A DNA stretch of 64,000 nucleotides, taken from NCBI GenBank assembly GCA_934045075.1, contig OW203730.1:11088692-11152691 (forward strand), in the 5' to 3' direction. Numbering within the stretch: position 1 is the first letter of the stretch; each line of letters starts with the position of its first letter. The position numbers were made by a program, and so were the translations under genes. The stretch is from Yponomeuta sedellus (taxonomy: Eukaryota; Arthropoda; Insecta; Lepidoptera; Yponomeutidae). Of the stretch, positions 51,701-59,715 are shown one piece after another. The notes under the pieces were generated by a model. The model made no database searches. It saw only the letters and a list, made by a program, of their open reading frames with translations, and was not told the DNA's origin.

Positions 51701-54700
51701 TGCCTTGCGAAGCACGAAAATTATAATAAAGTCTTTTAAATTCACAATTTAAAAAAAATATTCCTTAATTAATACCTAATTATCAATTTTAGCTCGCGCT
51801 GTAATTGAGTGGCAGTATAGAAATATCCAAAAACTTTATATTAGCTATGTTAGAAAATCGCGAGTCTTCGATTCAAGGAATTCGAACCCTTATAAGTAAC
51901 TTCGAATCGAAATCGAACCCAAGACCTCTGTATTGGTTGTCAAGCGCGTCAACCGCTAGACCAACCTGGCAGTCGGGTTATTCTTTCATTAACTTAAAGT
52001 TAAACACACGACAAAATAATGGGAATTTCAATTATGTTAGAGTCCAAAAGTTATCCCACAGGTGGCGCTAAACGAAATTACATACGTGAGAGCAAGTAAC
52101 GAACGCTACGCTTAGAAGCGGCTTTTGCATTCTTCTGTACTTAAAAGTATGTAGAGATCATCGAACTACGTAGGTGTTTTACAAAAAAGTAAACGAGCAA
52201 AGCTCGGTCGCCCATTTATTATTTTCTGTATATAGCAATAAACATTGCGCAAGGTATTTATTATATTAAACGGGTCAAATCGCGATTGTTTATAAGGTTA
52301 AATGTAATTCCAATAATTCCTGACGGCTGGGCAGCGTTGCAGTTGCCGTGGTCACGTGGCGCGATTAGACACGTTTTATATAACATACTTAACAATTTTA
52401 AAAACCTATTTAGAGGCTAAATATTCCATTAAAAATAAAAATAGTATAATCATGTGGGTATGTACAGCGATATCATTCCGATGTAAAAACCTAACTGCAA
52501 AGTAGGTACTCGGGGCTGTAAGTGATGCAATTTACTTCAGCCAGATGTCGCTGCCTGCACGTAATACAGAGAATAGTGTAAAGAGGTTCAAAATTTCACT
52601 GATGCCGGTGAGTCGCCCATTAGCTCAGTTGGAAAGAGCGCTGGCACGGATAGCCAGAGGTCGCGGGTTCGAATCCCGGCATGGGTGGAATTTTTAGCCT
52701 CTAAATAGGTTTTTAAAATTGTCCTTAGCACTGGTTAGTGCATTAAAAATAAAAATAGTATAATATAACTATGTAAGAGCATCGCGAGTCATTCAGAAAT
52801 ACTATAGTTATCATAAGATGTTAAAAATATGTGTTACATGTAAAAAATATGTAAAGGATGGATGAATATGAGTACCTACACCCTGTTAAGGTAAAATTTG
52901 GTGAATCTAATTATATAAATGGATCTAAATGAATCTAAATTGCAACTGTTACTGCTCAATGTGTAACGCATGTCTCTATGCTCACAATATACTCGCAATA
53001 AATATTCTTATTCAAAAATTTGGCTTGCCATTTTTCTTCAAGACAAACTAAATTACTTAGTTTGTCATATTTCTCTAGACAAACTAAATTATTTAGTTTG
53101 TCTTAAAGAAAAATGGCACGCCAAATTTTTTGAATAACAATATTTATTTAGTCTAAATAGGTACATGAAACTTAAAATGTCCCTAAATTTCAATTCCGAC
53201 ATAGATCACATTTTACTAAACGTTTTACTAGTCACCACGAATGTTACATTGTGCGAGTGAAAGAGTAACGTTACCAAAAACAATAGGCATGAACGAGCGG
53301 GCCAATCGATTCGTAGAAAATCCCGATTTCCTTGTATGAGTTGGCCAAATGAACAGACAATCTTGACAGTAATGCCAGGATGGGTAGACTCTGAAGACTA
53401 GAGGGGCCAAAAATTGGGACAATACTCCCTGATATTATTGTGAAGATTGAGTTGTGGAAAATCTTGGCAGTAAGTAATCCCCCGGGATGGGTAGACTCGG
53501 AAGACTGAGGGACCCAACATTGGGACAATACTCCTTGATATTATTGTGAAGATTGAGTGGTATCCTTTTCTTCCAGGAAAACTTCTTTGCCATTTACATA
53601 GCAGCACTGTGGTATATGATAAATCTCTTAACCATAACTGGAACAGGGGATGTGTCATCGCACAATGATTTTGAAGTGATCGAGACTATTGTGATCATAA
53701 TTGTTATCAAATTCTGCACTGGTAAGCATTCCGTCTTCTTGGATAAAAAACTTTTGGATATCTTAATGGAGAGCCTCAAGTGTGTGAAGCGGAGGTCAAT
53801 GATATAAGGTTTTAGGTTTAAATGTTGTAGACGCAATATCTTAGTACACATCATATGAGCATTCGTTCACGAGCTTAATTTGTTACATTTTTGTGTAGAA
53901 ACAATGCTCGAAGTTTTGCTGGGAAACAAATGCTTTACTTGAATCCTATCGTCAAAATTACATGCTTATCATGTTTTGACATTGATGATAAAAATATTAG
54001 TACGTCGATAATTATTTTTGACTAGCCAATTTTACAATTTCTCAGAGGAAAAATCTAAGAACATTTTTACTTTTGTCAATAAATGAATATGGGGGTTGTA
54101 GATATTAACGTTTGCACGCAAATGTAATTGCGATCATCACTAAAAAAACATATTGTGTGTCTAATCAACGCCGTTGTGTATTTTTTTAGTGATGAATCGC
54201 GAAAATTATAAAATAATTCGTTGATTTTCATCGCAATAGCCGAAAATTTATGTATAGGTGCCGATAGTACCATCAATTAGGTGCCGATAGTACCATCAAT
54301 TTTCCAATATTGCTCATCTTTAACGCTCGCGACCGAATACTCTGTTTAAGGACCTCTATGTATGAATAAAACCTGGTAAACCACCAGTAGGTACAGCTCT
54401 TGTTTTCTATCCGAAGGTCTCCTAATATCGGAGATGTCAGCCATGATATCGGCGCACTCATCATCACGAATCGCTTACGATTACGGCATCAACGAATTAA
54501 GGGACGGTTTGAGAGACATGGACCTGAGTGATCATCAGATGGGCAAGATGTGGGACTACGTGCGAGAGTTGTGGAATAGACAGCAGGGTAGACAGGTAAG
54601 GAAAAAGTCATCCAGAAATCCTATTTGTTGATGAAGCTATTGACAATAGTTATCTATAGATAAGCGAGTATAAGAAAGGGCTTTCGTTAGCCCTCTGATA

Positions 54701-57700
54701 CAGCCTTTGTGCCAGGAAAGAAGTGGATGCTCAAGATAGTGCAACATAACCTGAATGGGCCTACACCCAGTAGTAGGCGCCAACAGGCCGATATCGATGT
54801 GGCAGTTGGATATTAATACAATTCATCATCAGCCAGCGATCATTTGTCGCGTCCCACGTTTAACAGGGATGATAGAGGCACTCTACACCTGTAACTCGAC
54901 AATATCGCCTCCAACTAACACCAGTCAGTAATGGACGTGTCTATCTACGAGAGCTCCTACCGACAGCTGCGAGCTCCCATGCTTCACTGACATACTGAAT
55001 GTGGCAAACTTGACCTGGGGTTAGAAACCCTCAAAGAAGATGCCCGAGACAAGCGAATAAGCTCGAAACTCGTAGGTACCTGCAAGCGTGGAGCTGCAGA
55101 TGTCCTGAATCATCACACGCTTAACTCGTTAAAGAAGTTAGATGTTGACTTGGACATCTAGATTTAACTTGTAACGTTCATTCTGCGCTACTTTTAATAC
55201 ACTATGTTGACTTCATGGTGGAATGTGAATGTGTGCATAGCGTAAAAATTATGTGTGATATGATAATACTTCCCACTTTTTCAGATGCCTGAACTAGTCT
55301 ATGAACTACCATTCCGCCTGCGTTGTCAGATTATGCAAGCTGTTTACGGTCTGCACATTAGCGAGTCGATTATATTCAACAAAACAAACGACGACTTTAG
55401 ACGGATGCTGGTAATGTGGATGAGACACTGCGTATTCTTTCCCGGGAACTACATAGTGCAGTGTGGAGACTCGGACCAGTGCATTTACTTCATACACAGA
55501 GGAGAGGTTAGAAAAGCAACAGCATTGTTCCAATAGTATTTTTTTAATACAGTTGCTCAAAAAGTGGCGTATTGCAGGGACGTATAGCGTTCGGGATGTG
55601 GGCTATTACACACTCGTGCTTTTTTTTACCTTTCCCGCACTCGTGCGTTCTCTTTCCCAACTGTCAAAATAATGTCTATTAAAAAGAAAAATCAACCATG
55701 AAGTTTTTATTAAAAAAAATCATAGAAGTTTTTATGATTCATGCAAATACGTATATTTCTAAAAAGGAGCTATAATTTGTTTCAATATCAGATTTAATGA
55801 TTTGATTGAATGAGTTAGGTTTCATTTCATTTCATTCAATTTCGTTTTCATTTCATATCAATGAAAAATTCTACTGAAGACTTGGCTGTATGGGCATTGT
55901 TCCCGTTGCCTACCAGAATGGGTGAAGAAAAAAATCTGCTTATATTCTTTTACGGTTGGCGCCATTTTCCAAATATTTTTTCTTTATTAAATTGCTTATT
56001 TTTTTCGCAACTGTATTAAAAATAGTCGTTCAGTACACGTGCGGAACCGTCATTGCAACTTGTTCCGACTGTCAACCCTCGCCTTCGGCTGCGCCTCATC
56101 TCGGGTAGACATTTGTCGGAACTCTTTGAAATGACAGCCTTTCCGCACTTGTAATGAAATATACTGTTTTAATACAGTGGCTCAAAAAGTGGCGTATTAC
56201 AGGGACGTATAGCGTGCGGGATGAGGGCTATTACACACTCGTGCTTTTTTTTTACCTGTTCCGCACTCGTGCGTTTTCTTTCCCAACTGTCAAAATAAAA
56301 TCTATTTAAAAGAAAAACCAACCATGAAGTTTTTACTAAAAAAAATCATAGAAGTTTTTATGAGCTACTAATTTGTTTCAATATCAGATTTAATGATTTG
56401 ATTGAATGAGTTAAGTTAGGTTTCATTTCATCTCATTAAATTTCATTTTCATTTCATATCAATAAAAAAATTCTACTGAAGACTTGGCTGTATGGGCATA
56501 GTTCCCTTTGCCTACTAGAATGGGTGAAGAAAAAAAATCTGCTTATATTTTTTTACGGTTGGCGCCATTTTCCAAATATTTTTTCTTTATTTATATTATT
56601 GCTTATTTTTTTCGCAACTGTAACTGTATTAAAAATAGTCGTTCAGTACACGTGCGGAACCGTCATTGCAACTTGTTCTGACTGTCAACCCTCGCCTTCG
56701 GCTGCGCCTCATCTCGGGTAGACATTTGTCGGAACTCTTTGCAATGACAGCCTTTCCGCACTTTTAATGAAATATACTATTTATGCATGGTTGCACAACT
56801 TTGCGGGAAGATAATCAGATAGAGTGCTTAATGCACGTGAATAAAAATATTTGCCAAAAGGATTGCATAATCAAAGGTTGTCATTGCAGAACAATTAAAA
56901 TAAGGTTAAGGTTTCGGTACATTATACAGGCACCGCCACGACCCAGCTGCAGCATAGTTAGTTACGCCTCAAATTTAGGCTACCGCTAGCCGTCAGCACG
57001 CTAACCACGGGTCTCCCGTGATCAGCAAGATTACGCACATACGGCGAGCTTGCTCATCACGGGAGACGGGATTGAACACGCCTAGCTGGCGGCTCGCAGA
57101 CGGCGCGCTGGAAGCATGCGGTCCTCTCGCTTGAAGCGCGCCGGTTGCTAGTCGAGTTGTATGCTAACGGCAAGCGTGCTGACTGCCCACATGCCCACAT
57201 TCGGCTTTTTTACTGTGACGTGAAATATACTATACGATTCGACACACAATGTATGCTCAAATTTTAATGAAAGTTACTGCCGTGCCGTAGCGGTGCCTTT
57301 GTCATGTGCTGCGACTGTTAGTATTATGTTGTAGGTGGAGGTGCTAACGGTTCATCCTAACCTGACGGAATCAATATACGACATCCTGGGACCTGAAGAT
57401 AGCTTTGGGATAGCTCAGGTAAGAATATTTTAATTTTAACTTTACCATTTGGGCTGTGTTTCAGAGACTACACAAACCGTAGTTTATTTACGACAGTTCG
57501 AAGTACATTGCGCAGTCGGTCGATGAGTAAATTAGCCTTCCTACTTAATATCTGGGTTAATCGGCTATGCAACGTACCTACATAGAGTTGTCATAGTAAA
57601 CTACGATTAGGGTTACGTAAAATGGGGCCCTGGATATCAGAGGATGAGATTAGAAGGAGACAAGTGGGACTAACATGAAAGGTTTAGAATTTGCTTTTAT

Positions 57701-58690
57701 CTATGCATAGTCATGTGTCTCTTTCTAGCCATCTCTTTTAGGAGATACCTAAGCTGGGATGCACCTGTTATGTTAGCCCTACATGTGAGTTAGAGAGACG
57801 GGGACTCTTCCCGCCTACGTCCACTAAGCTACATTCATGTGACGAATAGATAACAAATAATTATGAAAATTACTTTACCCAATTTGATGCAACGTACATA
57901 ATATCGCGTCTATTAAGCAACCGCACGCCGCTTTCACTAAGTAGGTGCCTGCTAGGAGAGTACGAGGTTAAGCTAAAAGTTTACCCCACTATCTGGTAGC
58001 GGCATCTCGCTTTACGAGGTGAAATAAAACGAGGTGGCGCTAGCCGATAATGGGATACAACTTCTATCGTATGACGTCGTGCTTCCCTAGCCAGTACCAG
58101 CTAAATACTAGCATAGTTATGCTAGTCAATACCATTTTGCATCTTCCGCATCGACAGCAATTTTATGTCTAATCTATTTGATGTATTTACATACATTTAC
58201 AAACCGTACTTTACATCCATGCAAGTTATATAATGTTTGTCTCATTTAGTGTTTCTCTTGCCTACATACTATTTTATGGTCTTTCGCTTTTGTACATTTA
58301 AGTGTTTGTATGTGCGCCTGTGTGTGTTTGTGTGCGTGCTTGTGAGTGTGTGTCTGCGCTAGTGTAATTTATATATCTATCTCATGGCCCTCGTCAACAG
58401 ATCTTGACCGAATTAATATGAGACTACCCTAGAGGTACCCCCTTAATAAAAAAATTTATTAAATGGCAACATTGTAAATAAGTAACTTTTTTGTTAAGCC
58501 ACTTACAGAAGTATTTTTTAATCAACAGGGACTCTTCGTCGGGGTTTCCCATCATTTTTCGTTCCGCGCAAGAACGGTTGTCGACATAGTCTACCTGAAG
58601 CTAGACCAGTGGAAGTACCTGCTAGACTTCTACCCCCGGGCCGCGAAACTGGTCAAGCGCAAAGTTGAGAATGTTTATTTGGCTATTTGA
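33733..58690 (+). CDS. Four-repeat cyclic-nucleotide-gated K+ channel-like protein (CNGK/tetraKCNG type)
   Basis: Joining GT-AG exons in frame gives about 2,161 codons. Predicted exons: 33733-33736, 33817-34840, 34914-35154, 35239-35356, 35425-35676, 36099-36685, 36731-36924, 38345-38530, 38624-38747, 38835-38988, 39797-40020, 40875-41079, 41421-41617, 41975-42139, 42357-42563, 42837-43041, 43400-43574, 44159-44336, 45878-46099, 47028-47195, 47279-47377, 47463-47543, 47633-47736, 48909-48958, 49095-49293, 49597-49809, 50251-50392, 53577-53721, 54441-54595, 55285-55506, 57335-57418, 58529-58690. All phases agree and the total divides by three. The protein holds four consecutive units of S1-S6, pore loop, C-linker and cyclic-nucleotide-binding fold, so one chain should form a whole pseudotetrameric pore in a membrane. 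This layout is known for CNGK channels of sea urchin sperm and zebrafish. Filters are ALGD, GYGD, GFGD and GTGD, so plain K+ selectivity is not assured. The 4-base first exon and the exon-25 acceptor (49095 or 49080) are the least certain parts. Confidence 0.85.
33817..35676 (+). CDS. Channel repeat I (exons 2-5): intact-looking CNBD, divergent filter ALGD
   Basis: A hydrophilic N-terminus (about 65 residues) precedes S1 (near residue 70), S2 (100-123), S3 (143-159), S4 (172-190; few charges: ALARHYRTIEYFYVK), S5 (199-224), a pore loop and S6 (282-308). The filter position reads TTNALGDLYPV (ALGD at 34,617-34,628), lacking the GYG of K+ channels. The C-linker is RYYEDLWYQKSG. The CNBD runs over exons 3-5, and its phosphate-binding cassette FGEIALVYNIPARCTV (from 35,323, across an intron) keeps the family glycine, glutamate and the arginine-x-threonine pair. 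By motif this is the repeat most likely to bind a cyclic nucleotide. Confidence 0.85.
36099..41079 (+). CDS. Channel repeat II (exons 6-12): GYGD filter, degenerate CNBD
   Basis: Exon 6 encodes S1-S4 (YFVKYWELYILMLVVYICLV is S1; FYLCKGVKLCLVWRL is a weakly charged S4). Exon 7 gives S5. Exon 8 gives the pore TTILLSVGYGDFTPGD (GYGD at 38,403-38,414) and S6. Exon 9 is a C-linker, for which the donor at 38,748 is preferred over 38,802 because it yields the family-like QWQYNSGVEI. The CNBD spans exons 10-12. Its cassette reads NHLGLLVLLYGVPAVSTVV, so the glutamate and the phosphate-contacting arginine are lost (V at the arginine position). Ligand binding here is unlikely. Intron 7 carries a long inverted-repeat element and intron 11 a retroelement fragment. 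Confidence 0.85.
37605..38176. mobile_element. Long inverted-repeat element with a tRNA-like unit in its loop (channel intron 7)
   Basis: Arms of about 187 bases are almost exact reverse complements: AGTACATTACACAACTAGGG, GGTAATACAAAGAAAGGCCG on the left (from 37,605) and the mirror ending at 38,176. The loop (about 37,792-37,989) contains GGCGTAGCGGTAGCGAG and GTCCCGGGGTCGAATCCCGG, an A-box and B-box pair of tRNA type followed by an A run. This looks like a SINE inserted in the loop of a non-autonomous DNA element. No transposase is present. Confidence 0.75.
39059..39414. mobile_element. MITE, best copy of the GGTGCTAACTAGCGC family (channel intron 10)
   Basis: The left end GGTGCTAACTAGCGCTACCA is mirrored by the right end TCGGTGGCGCTAGTTAGCGC. 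Inside, AATAAAAATCATAACTTTTA near the left is answered by GATGATTTTTATTTCATCGG at the right. Terminal repeats are about 35 bases and the interior about 285. Diverged relatives lie at 2,775-3,360 and 15,908-16,040. Confidence 0.75.
39634..39745 (+). mobile_element. Possible non-LTR retrotransposon tail fragment (channel intron 10)
   Basis: GAGGATCATGGCAAGTGGCA, then TCGATCTCTGCCTAGGTACC resemble the retrotransposon tail at 7,050-7,105 (GGATCGTGGTAAGTGGCAGT, TCTCTGCCTACCC). The copy sits about 50 bases upstream of the exon 11 acceptor at 39,797. Similarity is short, so this is tentative. Confidence 0.35.
40612..40858 (-). mobile_element. Retroelement 3' fragment, uninterrupted copy (channel intron 11)
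   Basis: Read on the minus strand it follows the 19.3- and 61.0-kb copies word for word (CTAAAGAGCGCCA, GGGTAATGCCCATAATCGCC, GGTTTGTGTCCTTAGTCGCC). It continues unbroken through TTTTACGACACCCGCGAGAA, GAATTGGGTTGGTGCTATTC. It therefore records the empty site of the insertion found at 61,207-62,099. Its left end lies just before the exon 12 acceptor. Confidence 0.7.
41421..47736 (+). CDS. Channel repeat III (exons 13-23): GFGD filter, CNBD lacking key arginine, acidic linker
   Basis: S1 is in exon 13 (TWALLRVAAAFVMCLLVP), S2 in exon 14, S3-S4 in exon 15 (FILDFLLCFPWYALL; MRMISVLQIYRV, few charges), S5 plus a long turret in exon 16, and pore plus S6 in exons 17-18 (SGAGFGDITAQD; GFGD at 43,492-43,503). 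The C-linker IDYWKYQWKRTGG is canonical. The CNBD is split between exons 19 and 20. Its cassette GGIFGNIRGAAKYLTMSNVV has N for the usual glutamate and no arginine before the small-residue/threonine position. Exons 21-23 add a linker with an acidic run (DEEEEDSETEANE) leading to repeat IV. Intron 18 carries a large palindrome. Confidence 0.85.
44735..45202. repeat. Near-perfect 470-bp palindrome (channel intron 18)
   Basis: The left arm runs AGCATTAAAAAGTT, AATTACTTTGCTGAATTCCG, GGTTAGCTAATGCACCGCCC, ACGCGACGCGTTTCGCCTCT and CCTCAGGCTCCCAAATGC. The right arm is its reverse complement, with a handful of changes and a short AT-rich offset. A 30-base unit (CCTCAGGCTCCCAAATGCAA plus AGACTTGCAT) is duplicated near the centre on the left. 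Two mirror-image open frames (45,001-44,819 and 44,956-45,138) are a by-product of the symmetry, not genes. Confidence 0.85.
45600..45715 (+). mobile_element. 5S-derived SINE family, 3' fragment (channel intron 18)
   Basis: CCACCAATCCGGACTTGGCG, CCGTGTTGGAGTATGGCC and AAGAGACCCGTGCCCCTCAG match the 3' body of the dispersed family. The 5S-like head is missing, so the copy is 5'-truncated. Confidence 0.55.
46858..46923. repeat. Intronic hairpin (channel intron 19)
   Basis: AAGGGTAGTTTTAAAAAGAA, AGGGAGC is followed after a short loop by CCCTTTCTTTTTAAAGCTAC, CCTTT. Arms are about 28 bases with one mismatch. No other feature is attached. Confidence 0.75.
47940..48640 (-). mobile_element. Dispersed element, minus-oriented copy (channel intron 23)
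   Basis: Read on the minus strand it follows the unit repeated at 55,540-56,785: TGCTCAAAAAGTGGTGTATT, ACGTGGATGTGGGCTATTAC, GAAAGAGAACGC in plus orientation, ATTTCATTTCATATCAAT, CACCCATTCTGGGTAAGC, then GTTCCGACAAGTGTCTACCC. No coding capacity was recognised. It is about 700 bases long, with small indels relative to the other copies. Confidence 0.65.
48909..58690 (+). CDS. Channel repeat IV (exons 24-32): GTGD filter, C-terminal CNBD
   Basis: Exon 24 gives a pre-S1 segment (RWFRTSIIPDCKLVAFM), exon 25 S1-S2, exon 26 S3-S4 (DFLSLLPLCYFAYAL; YLRSPQLLRITHVF), exon 27 S5, and exon 28 the pore and S6 (LLTITGTGDVSSHND; GTGD at 53,640-53,651). Exon 29 is the C-linker and exons 30-32 the CNBD. The cassette reads DSFGIAQGLFVGV then FSFRARTVVDIV: the glutamate is replaced, but an R-x-R-T pattern remains. 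The protein ends shortly after the CNBD (ENVYLAI, stop at 58,688-58,690), so no long tail exists. Intron 27 (about 3.2 kb) and intron 30 are rich in repeats. Confidence 0.8.
50458..50795. mobile_element. tRNA-derived SINE pair in opposed orientation (channel intron 27)
   Basis: A minus-oriented head (TCGAACCCGCGACCTCTGGC, AACTGAGCCAATGGCGGATT) is followed by a body (GCAAATTACTTCAGCCAGAT) and then a plus-oriented head (AGGTCGCGGGTTCGAGTTCT) with the AGCTTCTAAATAGG arm and a CCTCAGCACGGGTTAGGGC tail. It can fold into a long hairpin. Confidence 0.7.
51535..51720 (-). mobile_element. 5S-derived SINE fragment (channel intron 27)
   Basis: In plus orientation it reads ACTCCACCACGGGGGCCAAC, GTAAGACAGTGGCGGGCCTT, GAAGTTATCAAGTCGCCCAT, GGCTTAACGACTGCTAACGG and GGCTTAACGTGCCTTGCGAA. 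This is the reverse complement of the family body. The 5S-like head is absent or lost, and a short internal inversion or duplication (GGCTTGATAACAGAAGTTAT) is present. Confidence 0.65.
51890..51980 (-). mobile_element. tRNA-like SINE head (channel intron 27)
   Basis: The minus strand reads CAGGTTGGTCTAGCGGTTGA (A box), then CAGAGGTCTTGGGTTCGATT (B box). Spacing suits a tRNA, but the acceptor stem does not close and no proper anticodon arm is present. It is a different family from the abundant SINE with the AAATAGG arm. Confidence 0.55.
52390..52765 (+). mobile_element. tRNA-derived SINE, fullest copy (channel intron 27)
   Basis: It has a body (GTAAGTGATGCAATTTACTT, CAGCCAGATGTCGCTGCC), a link (TACAGAGAATAGTGTAAAG), the head GTCGCCCATTAGCTCAGTTG, GTCGCGGGTTCGAATCCCGG, the AGCCTCTAAATAGG arm, and the CCTTAGCACTGGTTAGTGC tail with A-rich repeats. 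The anticodon stem CTGGC/GCCAG encloses ACGGATA, where the invariant U33 is a C. This supports SINE status over a working tRNA gene. Confidence 0.8.
53009..53137. repeat. Double hairpin (channel intron 27)
   Basis: The outer arms TTATTCAAAAATTTGGCTTG, CCATTTTTCTT and their mirror enclose two smaller inverted pairs built from AGACAAACTAAATTA and TAGTTTGTC. Arms total about 55 bases. It may be a MITE-type element; no target duplication was defined. Confidence 0.75.
53360..53565. repeat. Tandem duplication of about 100 bases next to the exon 28 acceptor
   Basis: Two direct copies share GATGGGTAGACTC, GAAGACT, TTGGGACAATACTCC, TGATATTATTGTGAAGATTG and AGT. The second copy ends about 12 bases before exon 28 (pore of repeat IV), so the duplication lies over the branch-point region of that intron. 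Confidence 0.7.
54257..54302. repeat. Short tandem repeat, two copies of about 23 bases (channel intron 28)
   Basis: The unit AGGTGCCGATAGTACCATCA plus ATT is repeated head to tail with almost no change. It lies about 140 bases upstream of the exon 29 acceptor. Confidence 0.75.
55540..56785 (+). mobile_element. Tandem dimer of a dispersed element of about 620 bp (channel intron 30)
   Basis: Unit 1 starts near ACAGTTGCTCAAAAAGTGGC (55,549), and unit 2 near ACAGTGGCTCAAAAAGTGGC (about 56,173), a period of about 624 bases. Both contain GGGCTATTACACACTCGTGC, CTTTCCCAACTGTCAAAATA, ATTCTACTGAAGACTTGGCT, GAATGGGTGAAGAAAAAA, GGTTGGCGCCATTTTCCAAA and CCTCGCCTTCGGCTGCGCCT. A copy in the opposite orientation lies at 47,940-48,640. 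No protein is encoded. Confidence 0.75.
56985..57190. repeat. Nested fold-back element, GC-rich (channel intron 30)
   Basis: An outer pair GTCAGCACGCT and AGCGTGCTGAC encloses an inner pair GTCTCCCGTGATCAGCAAG and CTTGCTCATCACGGGAGAC. GC content is clearly higher than in the flanks. It could form a branched structure in the pre-mRNA; its origin is unclear. Confidence 0.65.
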
Positions 58691-58984
58691 AGTGTTAGTA
58701 GCTTTAATTGATTGGTGATGCCGAAAAAATCGATTTCACCAATAACATGGATGGCTGGAACAAGTTATTTAATTATGTTAATAGCCAGAGCCATTTCTAA
58801 AGTTATAAAGTAGCTTATAAATAGGGAAATTGAGATTAAGAGACATTTCTCTAATAATTTACGTTTTACTGTGGCCTTCAGTTTAGTTTATTATTATGGT
58901 AACTTTAAAGACGAATATAAAATGTTCACAATGTTTACTTTCTCAGGTAAAAATCAACACATTTATCGTTATTAAATTAAGTAG

Positions 58985-59013
58985 ACCTACCTACCTACCT
59001 ACCTACCTACCTT
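58985..59013. repeat. (CCTA)n microsatellite
   Basis: TACC is repeated about seven times between the end of the channel gene and the convergent NSMCE1-like gene. It is a simple tandem tetranucleotide. Confidence 0.9.
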
Positions 59014-59455
59014 GAATAATCACATTGCCGATTGGCTTTCATCTTTGCTTGCAGCATAACACAAAACAAATAATTGAACAATTCTACAATCTAACTACTA
59101 CTAAATGATCTACACGGATCTACCAAAGCATTTTAATTACAATCATAAGAACTCGTATACTTTAGAATTAACTTTCATATGACAGCACATCAAATTAACA
59201 CTGAAAATGTCGTTTCTACACTACCTTTACGACAACATAAGCATTAGGCTATTGCCTGAAGACAAAACAGAGTAAAGTGTAGATGTTCCTATTACAATTA
59301 CAAAATAAAGACTTTAGGAATAGAAACATCCTACTACCATATAGTAGACAACTGGCTTCATACATATTTGGCAATTAAAGAAACGGTTTCAAACCATCCT
59401 TTGAGCTTTGGTAGACCCGTTAACAAAATACGGAAGCCAGAAATGCCTTGTCCAC

Positions 59456-59630
59456 TCACTCTAGTTGCCTCCTCCGTTTTCTGGAGACTCTCTGTGATAT
59501 TACACCCATATTCTGCTGTGGCAAGTCCACATCCTCAGCAATGATCTCTTTGGTCGAGTCCGAAGAGGGTCCCACTACTGTCTCTTCGACTTGAGACTTG
59601 TTCTCATAGAGATGTTGAGTAGGGGAAAGC
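59456..59630 (-). CDS. NSMCE1-like gene, duplicated terminal exon, copy 2
   Basis: A minus-strand exon of 175 bases with acceptor TTTTTGGCAG at 59,631 upwards, entering in phase 2. It encodes LSPTQHLYENKSQV, AEDVDLPQQNMGVISQRV and a basic end SRKRRRQLE, then TGA (59,458-59,456). The stop overlaps a consensus donor (GA/GTGAGT), as in copy 1. It matches copy 1 at about 36 of 57 residues by hand count and has the same length. It is read here as an alternative or successive terminal exon of the RING gene at 63.7 kb. A minus-strand AATAAA lies at 58,892-58,887. Confidence 0.65.
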
Positions 59631-59715
59631 CTGCCAAAAAATAGGGCTTATTTTATGAAGCTAAAACTGACCAATTTTGCACTGGTTTTACTTTTATTAA
59701 TGACACTAAATCTCT

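Noticed and set aside
52600..52690. Possible functional tRNA genes (several A-box/B-box units)
   Set aside because: The same unit recurs with the same non-tRNA arms and tail, U33 is replaced by C, and the acceptor stems are imperfect, so these are SINE heads.
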